From Planctomycetia bacterium (lineage in GTDB: Bacteria > Planctomycetota > Planctomycetia > Pirellulales > Thermoguttaceae), in contig JAUNBR010000001.1 of the NCBI GenBank assembly GCA_030527015.1, forward strand, positions 62,001 to 126,000: DNA of 64,000 nt, read 5' to 3'. Shown piece after piece: positions 47,185-57,252 of this stretch (positions are counted from its first letter, which is position 1; each line of letters opens with the position of its first letter). The position numbers were made by a program, and so were the translations under genes. The notes beneath the pieces were generated by a model. It did not search any database, was not told the origin of the DNA, and saw only the letters and a program-made list of their open reading frames with translations.

Positions 47185-47270
47185 CATGGTCATGAAAACT
47201 GGATTTTTAGAGAATTAAAAATATCGTGGATGTGAAAATTTAGAATGCATCGGATATAAAATACTCTGAG
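47185..47270 (+). repeat. Degenerate element fragment
   Basis: Inner hairpin and right arm (GTGAAAATTTAGAATGCATCG) without a left arm. Confidence 0.5.
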
Positions 47271-47350
47271 GAAATATAATTTTATAGATTCAGGTATATG
47301 AGTTTCTGATATGAATAGGCGGAGAATGAACTTTCTTTTGTGTAAAAATT

Positions 47351-47456
47351 AATACAGGTTCCGGTTTATTTTTGTTTTATTATAAACAGTTTCGGCCTGT
47401 CTTTTCGGCAGCACGAAATGCTGTGGTTTTGGAAATTATGGTGCGTCAGGTATGAA
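47351..47456 (+). repeat. Element copy 43 overlapping the start codon of giant gene 2
   Basis: The right terminus (GGTGCGTCAGGTATGAAAA) corresponds to the consensus GTGTATCGGGTATAAA, and its TATG supplies the start codon at 47452. The inner part contains a CTGTCTTTTCGGCAG mini-hairpin. Confidence 0.7.
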
Positions 47457-50400
47457 AATGCTGAAAAATGGTGTGGTATTAAAATGTTTTTTACATACTC
47501 TGCTTTTTTGTGGAGTGGTGTCTGGAATGTTATGGATATTTTCAGATTTTTGTATGGCGCAGCGAGAGATTCGTTCGGATCTGCCGGTAAATATTTCAGA
47601 GGAAAAATCAGAAAATGAAGCGATTAAATCAGAGAAAAAATCAGAAACGGAAATAGAAGGAAGTTTAAAAACGGAAACGAAAGAAGGTTTACGAAAAGAA
47701 GCAGAAGCAGAAGGAGAAATAAAAGAGAGAACAGAATTTTCAGGGAGGAATTCGGAAATAGAAAAGGCAGAGGATAATGATTTAAACACGGTTCCATATG
47801 CATTTCGGCGTGTATATGTGCCGACAGAATTAGTGGAGTCTTTACCGAATAGTGGAGTCGCGTACTGGCCGATAGAAGCGGAAAAATTTGAACGGTGGGT
47901 CAGAGCCGTGGAATCTGAAAAGTCTCGCCCGAAACAGGAGGAAGGTGAGCTGATACCTCGATCTGCGTATTATTGCGCGACTTTTGATAATAATATGCTG
48001 ATAAATGGGATGTCCCTGATTAACTTATGTAGTGCTGAAGAATGTATTTTGTCTGATACCATACCGAAAAATTATGTTTGGCATTTTCGTTCGGGAAATT
48101 TTGCTTTGGATCGTGTGGTGTGTATGACAGAGGCTCCTTTCCAAAATCTGGAAGAGGTATCCGTTTTTGCTGCGAAAGAGTATAAACCGAATATGGAAAC
48201 TCCAGAGATGGAAAATGTATCATTTTTACCTGATGGAACAGGTGAAATGAAATTTCCTCATACGGTGATTAACCAGCAGAAAGAAAGTACTGTTTTTATG
48301 CAGTGGACGCAAAAGAATAGTCTGCTGGAAAAGGATCGTGCTATTTTTGATCTTCATTTTTTTTCTGCGCTGGATACGACTTTTGATATTTTCTTGCCAA
48401 AGAATCAGGTTCCGGTAATATCTCATGGATTACGAGAATGTCTTGGTGAATTTTCACATGAGGAAAGAAAAATGGAGTCTTTCGTTTTATGGCGCTTTCA
48501 CCTGGGAGGTAATCACAGGGTAAAGCTGGTCGTTATGTCGCGGGATTCTTATGATAATATTTATCCAGTAAAATTTTCTCAAAAGAACTGGTATAAGTTT
48601 CAGAAAACAGGTTTAGATGTTTTAGTTCGTATGAGTATGGACGCATTTTTAGATAAACTGGAGAATGAACGAGAAAATAATTCTCCACAGTTTTATAAGG
48701 TTCGTGTGGATTCCAGGCTAATACTGACGGAAGTGACGTATAATCGTGAGCCGGTGAAATGGCGGTATCTTGAGAATGACGGTAAAAATACGAGGAATGG
48801 ATTAAATTTAGATGATGGTTCTGAAAGTGAAAAGGAAGTAGATATTTTGCTGGAATTTCCTCAAGAGGTGCGTGGAGAAGGAAATATTTTGGAGTTTCGG
48901 GCGATCGAAAATCCCCTGGGGGGAGGGGCGGTAACGGCAGAACATTCGGATGTTTCGTATATTACAGAGAATCAGAGAGAGGAACAGTTTATAGTACCGG
49001 GAACTGTTCAGGCGGTGGGTGTGGGGGCATCCAGAGATGGGAAACAAGAAAAGCGCCCTATTTTGAATTGTGCTGCAGGGAACCGTATATCCGCTGAGAG
49101 GGAGATGTCTTTACCGAAAATTCGTATGCTGAATGCTTTTTGGTCTGAGGGAAAAACTGTAGTTTTGACGGAGGAGCCGATTCAGGTAACGGATATTTAT
49201 CTGGAAAAAGGACAGATTCTTTTTTCTGATCAGGAGAAAACTTTAGCGAAAAAGGAAAAGAAAGGGGATGTTTCTGAAGAAGTACCTCTGATGGTGTCAT
49301 TACTGGAAGTGGAAGAATTTTCACAGGATGCTTCACTAAAACTCCACCTTACCGTTTTACAGGAAAAGATTTTTGTAAAAGCTGTAACATTACTGAATTT
49401 TCAGCAGACGGATATTTCTGCCACGGCTGAGTTTCATTTTTCATCAAAAATCGGTGAGAAATTTCTTGTCGGAGTGCCGGTGGATTCTCGGTGGATTATT
49501 GATTCAGTAGAGTCCGTTACACCTGGGATGATTCAGGACTGGCGTCTGGATGAAATGTGGGAAAAAGATATATTACAGAGTCGGAATCCAGAGAGTCAGC
49601 AGAAGAGTATTATTTTTGAAGAGAAAACACGAGGAATGAATACCCGGCTTTTAAGGGTAAATCTCGTGCATGCGGTCAGACCGGGGCATGATTTAAAGCT
49701 GCGTGTCCGCGCCCGAAGATTAGGTGTGTTACCTCGCGAAGAATTTACATCAGGTGAACTTATTCCTTTTCCTTTTCATGAAAATCAGGAACAGGAACAA
49801 GAAATGTGGATGATAGTCGGAACCTCTTTTTCATGGGAATTATGTCTTTCGGATGAATATCAAAAATGGCAAAAAGAGATTTATGAATTAAATTTTAGTC
49901 AGAATAAATCTGTCCATGGAATATCCGGAGAACCTGTGGACGCAGAGAAGTCTGAAAATATGTCATCTGTAGTTTCCTCAGAGATAAATACATTTCCTGA
50001 TTATGTTCAGGAGTTTCTTGCCCGCCAGAAGACTGCTGATGCATCCGATGATTTTCTTATCATGAAACGAATTCCGGAGCAGGATGATATGGTGATGCTT
50101 CAGGTGGCGCACCGACCTTCTGTATATACAGCGGAAATAAAGGGGTTTTATGATTTAACGTGGCCCCCGCAGTCAAAAGCAGTTTTTACAGTCATGTGTA
50201 CACCAAAAAATTCTTCGGTGGAAAGAGTTTTGGTGTATATAAATCCTGCGACATATTTTGATCTTACCTGGAAATTTCCCGAATATTTAGAGGGAAGTGT
50301 CGTAAGATGTATAGAAAAAGTAACGAAAGATGAGAATATCTTTGAGGAAAATTCTTTTGAGATATGGGAAATCGTTTTTGCTTCTCCACGGACCCGACCA

Positions 50401-51972
50401 TTCCAGTTCGATTTATTTTTGTTTCCACCAGATTTTTCGACTCTAGAAACCGCGGCGCATGAAAGTGAGTATGATGATAAGGTTACACAAGAAATTGGAA
50501 ATTCAGAGAAAAGGAACATTTCAGCTGTCGGAAATCAAAAAACTGAATTACTGAAAAGAGCGGAAAAGTTTTTAGACGTCCTTCGTGTATCGAAAGAAGG
50601 AATTCCATTAAATCTTATTTCATTACCAGAAGCGGAAGAAAGTACCGCAGAGGTTACCCTCAGGCGTAACATGTCTGGATATATTTTTCCGCGCTGTCAG
50701 CGAATGACGCCATTATTTTTTCATGTGCCCTCAGGAGATATTCCGCCAGGTATTTTATGGAGCTTTCGGTATGTTCCACAGATGCTGGAATCTCGGCTTT
50801 ATTCCCCACAGCTTCATTTAATGTGGAAGCAGGAAGAGACAGAAAAGGCACAGACCTGGATATGGAATGAGGAACATCAGTCACAATTTTTCCCGGGAGG
50901 AGTCGTGCTACATATAATTACCTGGGATATAGAAAATCCGGGCGCGACGGATTTTAAAATTGACATGACGGATATTTGTGGAAAAGACTTTCATTTACTT
51001 GGCGTGTTCATGGATGGCCGCAGAATTTCTGGAATTAAGTGGGGAGAGAATGTGGATAATATACTTAAAATACAGCTCCCGGAATGGAAAAGTAATACGA
51101 AAGTAATATTACAGTGGATACAGAAAGATGATCCTTTACAGATTTTGGATACCTTAAAATCACGGCGTCCGAAAACGAATCTTCTGACGCTAAATTCCAC
51201 ATGGAAACTCTGGGTTCCGGATAATTATGCACCGATTCATTTACCCTGGAGTTCTGATGCACTCATTCAGGAACTGTCGGAAAGAAAAAATAAAAAAGAG
51301 AAGGAATATACGGAACCGTATGAAAAATTTTTGCATTCTGAAAATAGTGTAATATATCGTTTTCTTGGGAATATGATTTTCAGAGGGAGTTTTTTACAGG
51401 ATACCCCGTCTTCTCTTGCTGCACCGGAAAACCATACTGCGGATATTTATGAAAAATCTTTTTTGATGGATAAACAGGACTGGCTTTCTCTGGTGGCCAT
51501 TTCGCAGCAGTGGAATTCGGCGAATCTGGAATTTCATGTGGGATGGACCCCTTTTCTGGCGTCCGATATTTCCTCATTCCGCGTGGTTCATCGCAGTGCA
51601 CTGGAGGCTTCTCGCTGGTTTCTTCTCTTGGTGTTTTTTTTGATTTTTTCCCGTTATTTTAAGAAATATCGAGCATTCAGGATTTTTCTTTGCGGTGCTT
51701 CAGCGGCTGCCTGTCTGACAGTTTCCCCTGTATTTTCTCCGATATTTTCAGGGATATTTCTTGGAATGCTTCTTTCTTTTGCGCTTCATTCTGCACAAAG
51801 ACACAGAATTAGAATTCGTGAAAAATATCCAAAAGTTATTCGCGTATTTACGCCTGAAAGAGTCGAGAATTTTTCCACAAAAACTGGGCAGCATCTCTCT
51901 TCCACCTCCCATAAAACGGTGGATTTCCCTGTACCGATCATTCAGTCGAATAACAGGAGTCCTGACAAATGA
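47452..51972 (+). CDS. Giant exported membrane-anchored protein 2 (1,506 residues)
   Basis: A normal signal peptide (hydrophobic 9-31, cleavage near CMAQ) is followed by a highly charged Glu/Lys linker (45-105). Then comes VYVPTELVESLPN (about 121-133), analogous to the short motif near the start of the other two giants, and a long beta-rich region. YDLTWPPQSKAVFTV and a domain around 1060-1110 (RRNMSGYIFPRCQR) stand out but match no family I know. The C-terminus has a hydrophobic cluster (about 1387-1450) and a basic cytosolic tail of about 55 residues. The stop overlaps the start of gene 3 (ATGA). The start codon lies within an intergenic element and has no Shine-Dalgarno. Confidence 0.72.
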   Translation: MKMLKNGVVLKCFLHTLLFCGVVSGMLWIFSDFCMAQREIRSDLPVNISEEKSENEAIKSEKKSETEIEGSLKTETKEGLRKEAEAEGEIKERTEFSGRNSEIEKAEDNDLNTVPYAFRRVYVPTELVESLPNSGVAYWPIEAEKFERWVRAVESEKSRPKQEEGELIPRSAYYCATFDNNMLINGMSLINLCSAEECILSDTIPKNYVWHFRSGNFALDRVVCMTEAPFQNLEEVSVFAAKEYKPNMETPEMENVSFLPDGTGEMKFPHTVINQQKESTVFMQWTQKNSLLEKDRAIFDLHFFSALDTTFDIFLPKNQVPVISHGLRECLGEFSHEERKMESFVLWRFHLGGNHRVKLVVMSRDSYDNIYPVKFSQKNWYKFQKTGLDVLVRMSMDAFLDKLENERENNSPQFYKVRVDSRLILTEVTYNREPVKWRYLENDGKNTRNGLNLDDGSESEKEVDILLEFPQEVRGEGNILEFRAIENPLGGGAVTAEHSDVSYITENQREEQFIVPGTVQAVGVGASRDGKQEKRPILNCAAGNRISAEREMSLPKIRMLNAFWSEGKTVVLTEEPIQVTDIYLEKGQILFSDQEKTLAKKEKKGDVSEEVPLMVSLLEVEEFSQDASLKLHLTVLQEKIFVKAVTLLNFQQTDISATAEFHFSSKIGEKFLVGVPVDSRWIIDSVESVTPGMIQDWRLDEMWEKDILQSRNPESQQKSIIFEEKTRGMNTRLLRVNLVHAVRPGHDLKLRVRARRLGVLPREEFTSGELIPFPFHENQEQEQEMWMIVGTSFSWELCLSDEYQKWQKEIYELNFSQNKSVHGISGEPVDAEKSENMSSVVSSEINTFPDYVQEFLARQKTADASDDFLIMKRIPEQDDMVMLQVAHRPSVYTAEIKGFYDLTWPPQSKAVFTVMCTPKNSSVERVLVYINPATYFDLTWKFPEYLEGSVVRCIEKVTKDENIFEENSFEIWEIVFASPRTRPFQFDLFLFPPDFSTLETAAHESEYDDKVTQEIGNSEKRNISAVGNQKTELLKRAEKFLDVLRVSKEGIPLNLISLPEAEESTAEVTLRRNMSGYIFPRCQRMTPLFFHVPSGDIPPGILWSFRYVPQMLESRLYSPQLHLMWKQEETEKAQTWIWNEEHQSQFFPGGVVLHIITWDIENPGATDFKIDMTDICGKDFHLLGVFMDGRRISGIKWGENVDNILKIQLPEWKSNTKVILQWIQKDDPLQILDTLKSRRPKTNLLTLNSTWKLWVPDNYAPIHLPWSSDALIQELSERKNKKEKEYTEPYEKFLHSENSVIYRFLGNMIFRGSFLQDTPSSLAAPENHTADIYEKSFLMDKQDWLSLVAISQQWNSANLEFHVGWTPFLASDISSFRVVHRSALEASRWFLLLVFFLIFSRYFKKYRAFRIFLCGASAAACLTVSPVFSPIFSGIFLGMLLSFALHSAQRHRIRIREKYPKVIRVFTPERVENFSTKTGQHLSSTSHKTVDFPVPIIQSNNRSPDK

Positions 51973-54900
51973 AAATATATCTAAATAAAAACGGAGTTAT
52001 GAAAATAAAAGTTATGCATGGCGTCAGTTCTGAAAAAATATACTTACGGAAATACGACGAATATGTTTTGCGAAACACACACAGAAATTTTTATAGATTT
52101 CTGATGCTTCTGTTTATCTGGAATGTAATGTTTTGGCCAGAAAAAAATCATACTCTTCAGGCACAGTATTTTATTCCGGAGAGAACGGAAGTTTCTGATC
52201 CCATGCGGGAACGTTCTGTGCCTCTAATTTCTTCGCAAGAACATTCTCCCGGGATTTCGTATACGCCGGGGATGGATACAGAATCTGGTAATGACAGAGA
52301 GAGTTTAGATTCTGAAACTGGGAATGCGCATGTTCGGAGAGAATCAGTGTACGGTGAAGTGTCTGGACCGAAAATAGGGCTTCAGGAAATTTTGGGGCGC
52401 GATAAAAAAACAGAGATTATAAACGGAAAAAATACGGGTGATGTTTCGAGTATCTCTGCGAAAGATTACCCATGGATATTTATTCCAGTGGACAAAAATA
52501 ATGTTCCCACAGGAGAGGACTATTATATTCCGCTGGACATGTTCCGACATTTACATAATGGTTTGTCGGAAGGAAATATAAAAAAATCTGAAGACTATAA
52601 ATTTCGAAAGGCGTCTTATCATGGTCAGTTACGTTTTTCCTCTTCTTCGGCGGAGACGCTTACACTGGATACAGTTACTGCATCATATGAGCTGGAAACT
52701 TTTTCGGAGAATACTCGGATTTATCTTCCGATGCTCGCTTCTGAGATATATTTGTCCGCGGGCGGTGCCTCACTTAATGGGTATCCCTTACAGGCGATTT
52801 GGGAGAATGGAAAATTGGCTTTTGACATTCCGCGTGCAGGAATTTATGTTTTGGAAATACGTTTTTTTTCTGTGTTAAATAATGAATCCTCCCTGACGGC
52901 AAGAACCCCGGCTTCTTCGAGTAAAAAAACGGTTTCAGAAAGTATTTCAGAATACCAGGGAGAAATACAGTTTTCCATTCCTCCTGTGGCCAATTCACGA
53001 CTGATTCTGGAAGTGCCGCCGAATTCAGGGGAAATTGATTTTCCGTCTGCTAAAGGAAAAATATCATATCAGGCGTCTTCTCAGAGATGGCAGGTTCAGC
53101 TGGGTGATGCGAATAAAGTGAAGGTGCGCTGGAAGAAGCCGATTCCTCCTGAAACGTTTTCTTCGTCCATGAATGTGGAAGAATTTTATCACTGGATAAT
53201 TACGCCAAAAGGAATGACACTTCAGTGCAGGTACCGTTACCGGATACAAAAAAAGAATCAGACGTATCTAGAGTGGATTACGGAACCACACGCTCTTATT
53301 CAGAAGTTACCTGTGCAAAATAATGAATCGGTGAATGTTTTTTCTTTACCTTATGAATCGGGACGAGAAATGGGTAAAAATGAAAGAACGGTAATGGGAA
53401 ATTCTGCACAGGGAGGAATTTTTTTGACAGACGAAAGAGTCGTGGTGCGCTCTTCAGTCGGGGAAAGAAATTTATCGGATGAAATTTCCCGAACGGAGGA
53501 AATGGTATCTCAAAATATGTTGTTTCCTGTATTAAAAACGTATGCGGAAGATGCACGTCAGAAAATTCGTATGGACTTTTCTTCCCCTCTGGAAGGGCAA
53601 GTTGTCTTGGGTTTTGATGTTCAGTTTCCTCATGTTTCGGTAATAGGTAAGCATTTATTTCCCTGGATATATCCCAGTGATGTGAAGTCGATTCGTCGGT
53701 GGATCGCAGTGAGCGTCATGGATTTAGAGGGAGAACTGAAATATCTTTCGGCGCCATCTGTTACGGAGCTTACCATTCCAGAATTTATGTCTGTCTGGAC
53801 GGATATAAACAGTATTTTGAAACTGGGACAGCCGAAGGAGCGTGCGATTAATCCGAAATTTGTAAGAGATGATACTTCTTTAAAGAACATAATTTCTCGC
53901 ACGTGGTATATGGAAACCATTCCTGGAAAGCCGGTTTATCCGGTGACAGAAACACAGTCACTTCTCTGTCTTCTTGATCGGATACATGTGCAGTACGTGG
54001 CGGCATTTTCTTCTGTGGATGCCATGCCATTTTTTTGTCATCTGAATGTACCTGAAAATTTTCAGCCTAAAAGGATGGTTTTAAGGGAAAAGAATCGTGA
54101 ATTACCAGTACGTTATCGGTGGATTTCTCCGACAGAACTGGGTGTTTATTTAGATAATTCGGTTACGGAACGAGTTTTGGGCGAAAACCGGTTTTTGCAG
54201 AGTAATTCTCAGACGACGATATTACCTTCACTGAAGGTGCCACCTGCGCCGCAACTGATTCTTGAAGGAGAGATCGCGCTTCCGGTAATGGGAGAAACAG
54301 AAAATCTTTCTGAAGGGAATGAGGAAAAGGATTTTGGCGAGAAAAATAAGAAGAGAGACTGTGAAATTCCATTATTTAGAATAACGCTGAAGGATGATTT
54401 TTTTACGTTTTCATCTAGAAGAGTAAAGATATATCGTGGCTCAGAAACTTTATTGGATTTTAAGGATCTTCCGGATGAAGTTCTGTCCCGGTCAAGTTTT
54501 GCATCTTTTGGAATTTTGGAAAAAGAAGATTCGGCGGTAAAACCCCCGGTGTCTTCGGAAAGAGAAGCGTCTGATTTTTCGAATGGTGGAGGAACGGTTT
54601 ATTTAACAGAAAATACGGGTGAAGGTTTTCGTAATGCACAGCTTTCCGCCAGTCTTTCGTATCTGGAGAATGAGGATATAAAAGGAAAAATTATCATAAA
54701 AGCGAATTCTCCTCGTGTGGAAATACGTCAAAGAACGTCATTAATTATGGATGAGAAAGAGGATGTCTCTCCCACGGAGGGGACTTCACGTGTGGTGGGA
54801 AATGGAAATCATGGAAATAAAGAGTCCTGGTCCTTTCGGATGGAAATTTTATTGGATGTTAAAGATGGTTTATTGGATGAGTTTACTCTGGATCTTCCGT

Positions 54901-57017
54901 ATAACTGGAAAGGCCCATTTTCTTTGGAGCCGGCCATTCCGTTTTCCATAAGTGAATATGAAAAAAGAAAATCATCGGTGTATAATCCTGTAACTTTTTC
55001 GTTACATTCTGGTATTAAAAAAGAGAAAGTGACGTTTTCCACAGAAGAAAATTCAGAGGAAAATGTTTTAGGGCAGGAAACGCGAAAACGAATGATTATT
55101 CGCCCATTTCATCCATTTCGTGGAAAGCAAAAAATAATTATTACTGGCTCTGCGCGAGAAATTCAAAATGCATTAATAAAGGAAGAAGTGTCTTATGTAT
55201 TTCCTCGTGTTTATTTTCCAGAGGGGGTGGTGATTCAAGAAGATTTTGTCATGCCGGAATTTTCTGAAAATATGAAAATGGAAGGAAAAGTGCTGGAATG
55301 GAATGTAGAGGGAATGGATCTGGTGCAGGTATCTAGTCTTGAGGGAGAGACTGTAGATGTGAAGAAAACGGATATACCAGAGACTGGGAAAACAGAGGAA
55401 AAGAGAGGAATCGCCGAAACGGAAGAAGCGGAGCCGAGGATGGTGAAATTAGCCGAGGAGAGCTCATTATATGAGGAAGAGAAGCACCAGAAAAGGGAGG
55501 AACTTTCAAAAAGAGAGGGTACCGTCGGATCTGGGCGGAAAGGTTCCGCGCAGACGGTAATAGAGGCAGATTCCAGTCGGATTTATACGCAGCCTGGTGT
55601 GAGGAAAATTTATCGTGCCAGAGAGAAAAATTATATGGCACGGCTTTTGATCACATCAGTTGCGCCACCTAAAGTGCAGCAGCTGTGGGTGTCACATCAT
55701 CTTTCTTGGAATTCATTTCAGAAAAAAAGTGGAGACATAAATTTTCTTCTGTTATCTGTTTTTGATATTCTTCCGCATCAGGCGAGTCACTGTGTGGTGG
55801 TGTTACCGGAAATGGTGTCACCTCTGGAATTTCGGATGGACGGATTTCCCACCCAAGTAAAGCGGTTATCTTCATCAGAAATTTCAGGTGAAAATATTTT
55901 GCCCGGTTATAATTATTATCAGGTTTCTTTTTATTCAGGGTTTTTGCCAAAACGTCTGGAAGTTCTTTCACGTGGTCATGTCAAAAGGCGATCGGTGCCG
56001 GTAAATGCCGATTCTTCGGTTCCGTCAGGAATTACGTCTCGAGAGGCAAGTTTTGTATCTTTACTGCAGTTTCCCTTTTTGTATAATGCTGTTTTCCCCG
56101 AAGATAAAGAGGATAATAATGTTCATGGAAGCTGTTATGTGTATTTACCAGAAGCATGTGATGTCCGTATGTGGAAATGGAAAGATGCGCGAGCGGTAAC
56201 ACGGATTTCTGCTCGATCTTTGTTAAGAATAGAGCTGGACTGTATGAATTATTTATTTCGTATGATGCAGCGTGCTTCTGAGAGTGATAAGATAAAAGAT
56301 ACGGAAGTATTCTCACCAGAAATGGCTGAAAATTTGCCAGAGGAATTTATTATCTGGAGGCGATTTTGGGAGATGATCTGGCAGCGGAAAGTTTCATATG
56401 TCTCACAGTTATTACAGCATCAGAGGCGTAATGATTTAAGAGAGTATATGCAGGATTTTGAAGGATTACGTGAAAAAGGTGAGAAACTGTTTTCCGGAGT
56501 GAATTCAGTTTTTGCAGGAAAATTTTTAGAGAATCGGCCATCTGTGACGCAGTGGAAACCGCTGGAGGAAACTTTCAGGGAAAGTTTATTTCCTGCATCT
56601 TCTTCAGATGTTCAGAGGATGGTACCAGGTGCGGAGTTACTCGTTTTTGATTTTGAAAATCCGGAAGAAACAGCGAGAAATTTACGAAATTCTTCTGCGG
56701 TACATGAACTTTTTTTGACGGAACTGATTTCTTCCAGTGGAATTCATGATACGCTGAATTTTATAAATCCGGCGTGGCGCTCTGAACATTTTTATGCCGC
56801 AATTTTTGTTTTTGCTCTGACTATTTTATTTGCGCTGGGAATTCATTTTTTTCCTGCCGTTTTAGATATTACGTACACGACACCTTACTGGCTGCTGGTG
56901 TGTGGCTTTTTGTGGTTACTGTGTGATTTCCCTGTATGGTGGGTGGCGATATTTTTATTTTTGATGGCGGTATTTATTGTCGTCTGGCGCGCCAGAAATG
57001 TAGTGAGAAAAAATTGA
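51969..57017 (+). CDS. Giant exported membrane-anchored protein 3 (1,682 residues)
   Basis: The start overlaps the stop of gene 2 by four bases, so the two are translationally coupled. The N-terminal leader is long (hydrophobic 43-57, likely cleavage near LQAQ). FIPVDKNNVPTGEDYYIPLD (about 168-187) opens the ordered part, followed by a beta-rich domain (YHGQLRFSSSSAETLTL and onward). A charged Glu/Lys/Arg linker occurs around 1120-1190. The C-terminus has about four hydrophobic segments (1608-1673) and a short basic end. There is no catalytic motif. Shared layout, length and order with genes 1 and 2 suggest three subunits of one envelope assembly, an inference only. Confidence 0.72.
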   Translation: MKIYLNKNGVMKIKVMHGVSSEKIYLRKYDEYVLRNTHRNFYRFLMLLFIWNVMFWPEKNHTLQAQYFIPERTEVSDPMRERSVPLISSQEHSPGISYTPGMDTESGNDRESLDSETGNAHVRRESVYGEVSGPKIGLQEILGRDKKTEIINGKNTGDVSSISAKDYPWIFIPVDKNNVPTGEDYYIPLDMFRHLHNGLSEGNIKKSEDYKFRKASYHGQLRFSSSSAETLTLDTVTASYELETFSENTRIYLPMLASEIYLSAGGASLNGYPLQAIWENGKLAFDIPRAGIYVLEIRFFSVLNNESSLTARTPASSSKKTVSESISEYQGEIQFSIPPVANSRLILEVPPNSGEIDFPSAKGKISYQASSQRWQVQLGDANKVKVRWKKPIPPETFSSSMNVEEFYHWIITPKGMTLQCRYRYRIQKKNQTYLEWITEPHALIQKLPVQNNESVNVFSLPYESGREMGKNERTVMGNSAQGGIFLTDERVVVRSSVGERNLSDEISRTEEMVSQNMLFPVLKTYAEDARQKIRMDFSSPLEGQVVLGFDVQFPHVSVIGKHLFPWIYPSDVKSIRRWIAVSVMDLEGELKYLSAPSVTELTIPEFMSVWTDINSILKLGQPKERAINPKFVRDDTSLKNIISRTWYMETIPGKPVYPVTETQSLLCLLDRIHVQYVAAFSSVDAMPFFCHLNVPENFQPKRMVLREKNRELPVRYRWISPTELGVYLDNSVTERVLGENRFLQSNSQTTILPSLKVPPAPQLILEGEIALPVMGETENLSEGNEEKDFGEKNKKRDCEIPLFRITLKDDFFTFSSRRVKIYRGSETLLDFKDLPDEVLSRSSFASFGILEKEDSAVKPPVSSEREASDFSNGGGTVYLTENTGEGFRNAQLSASLSYLENEDIKGKIIIKANSPRVEIRQRTSLIMDEKEDVSPTEGTSRVVGNGNHGNKESWSFRMEILLDVKDGLLDEFTLDLPYNWKGPFSLEPAIPFSISEYEKRKSSVYNPVTFSLHSGIKKEKVTFSTEENSEENVLGQETRKRMIIRPFHPFRGKQKIIITGSAREIQNALIKEEVSYVFPRVYFPEGVVIQEDFVMPEFSENMKMEGKVLEWNVEGMDLVQVSSLEGETVDVKKTDIPETGKTEEKRGIAETEEAEPRMVKLAEESSLYEEEKHQKREELSKREGTVGSGRKGSAQTVIEADSSRIYTQPGVRKIYRAREKNYMARLLITSVAPPKVQQLWVSHHLSWNSFQKKSGDINFLLLSVFDILPHQASHCVVVLPEMVSPLEFRMDGFPTQVKRLSSSEISGENILPGYNYYQVSFYSGFLPKRLEVLSRGHVKRRSVPVNADSSVPSGITSREASFVSLLQFPFLYNAVFPEDKEDNNVHGSCYVYLPEACDVRMWKWKDARAVTRISARSLLRIELDCMNYLFRMMQRASESDKIKDTEVFSPEMAENLPEEFIIWRRFWEMIWQRKVSYVSQLLQHQRRNDLREYMQDFEGLREKGEKLFSGVNSVFAGKFLENRPSVTQWKPLEETFRESLFPASSSDVQRMVPGAELLVFDFENPEETARNLRNSSAVHELFLTELISSSGIHDTLNFINPAWRSEHFYAAIFVFALTILFALGIHFFPAVLDITYTTPYWLLVCGFLWLLCDFPVWWVAIFLFLMAVFIVVWRARNVVRKN

Positions 57018-57061
57018 GCACGAAATATATTCTGGATGAAGTATTCTGATTTCATCTCAGT

Positions 57062-57240
57062 TTATACTCTGCTTCTCCTCTAAAATTCCGTTTTTATGCG
57101 GTTCTGAAAGCAGACATTTTCCGCGAAATCTGCTGCTGACAGGGAAGTAAAAATGCTGGAGAAATGGAAATTTATAGTGCATCGAGTATAAGTTTTTTAT
57201 AGTCACGAAAATGGGTATTTTATAGTGCATCGAGAGTAAA
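57062..57240 (+). repeat. Element copy 44 with GACAG insertion and an extra arm
   Basis: The full copy (57062-57190) carries TCTGCTGCTGACAGGG inside; a lone right arm (TTTTATAGTGCATCGAGAG) follows and ends just before the esterase gene. Confidence 0.78.
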
Positions 57241-57252
57241 GGGAACTGAAGG

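Larger units (their letters stand above)
46946..47451. other. 506-base gap between giant genes 1 and 2
   Basis: Almost entirely element-derived: part of a copy, a full minus copy, a degenerate plus arm, then a plus copy reaching gene 2. No terminator is evident, so read-through from gene 1 is possible. Confidence 0.55.
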
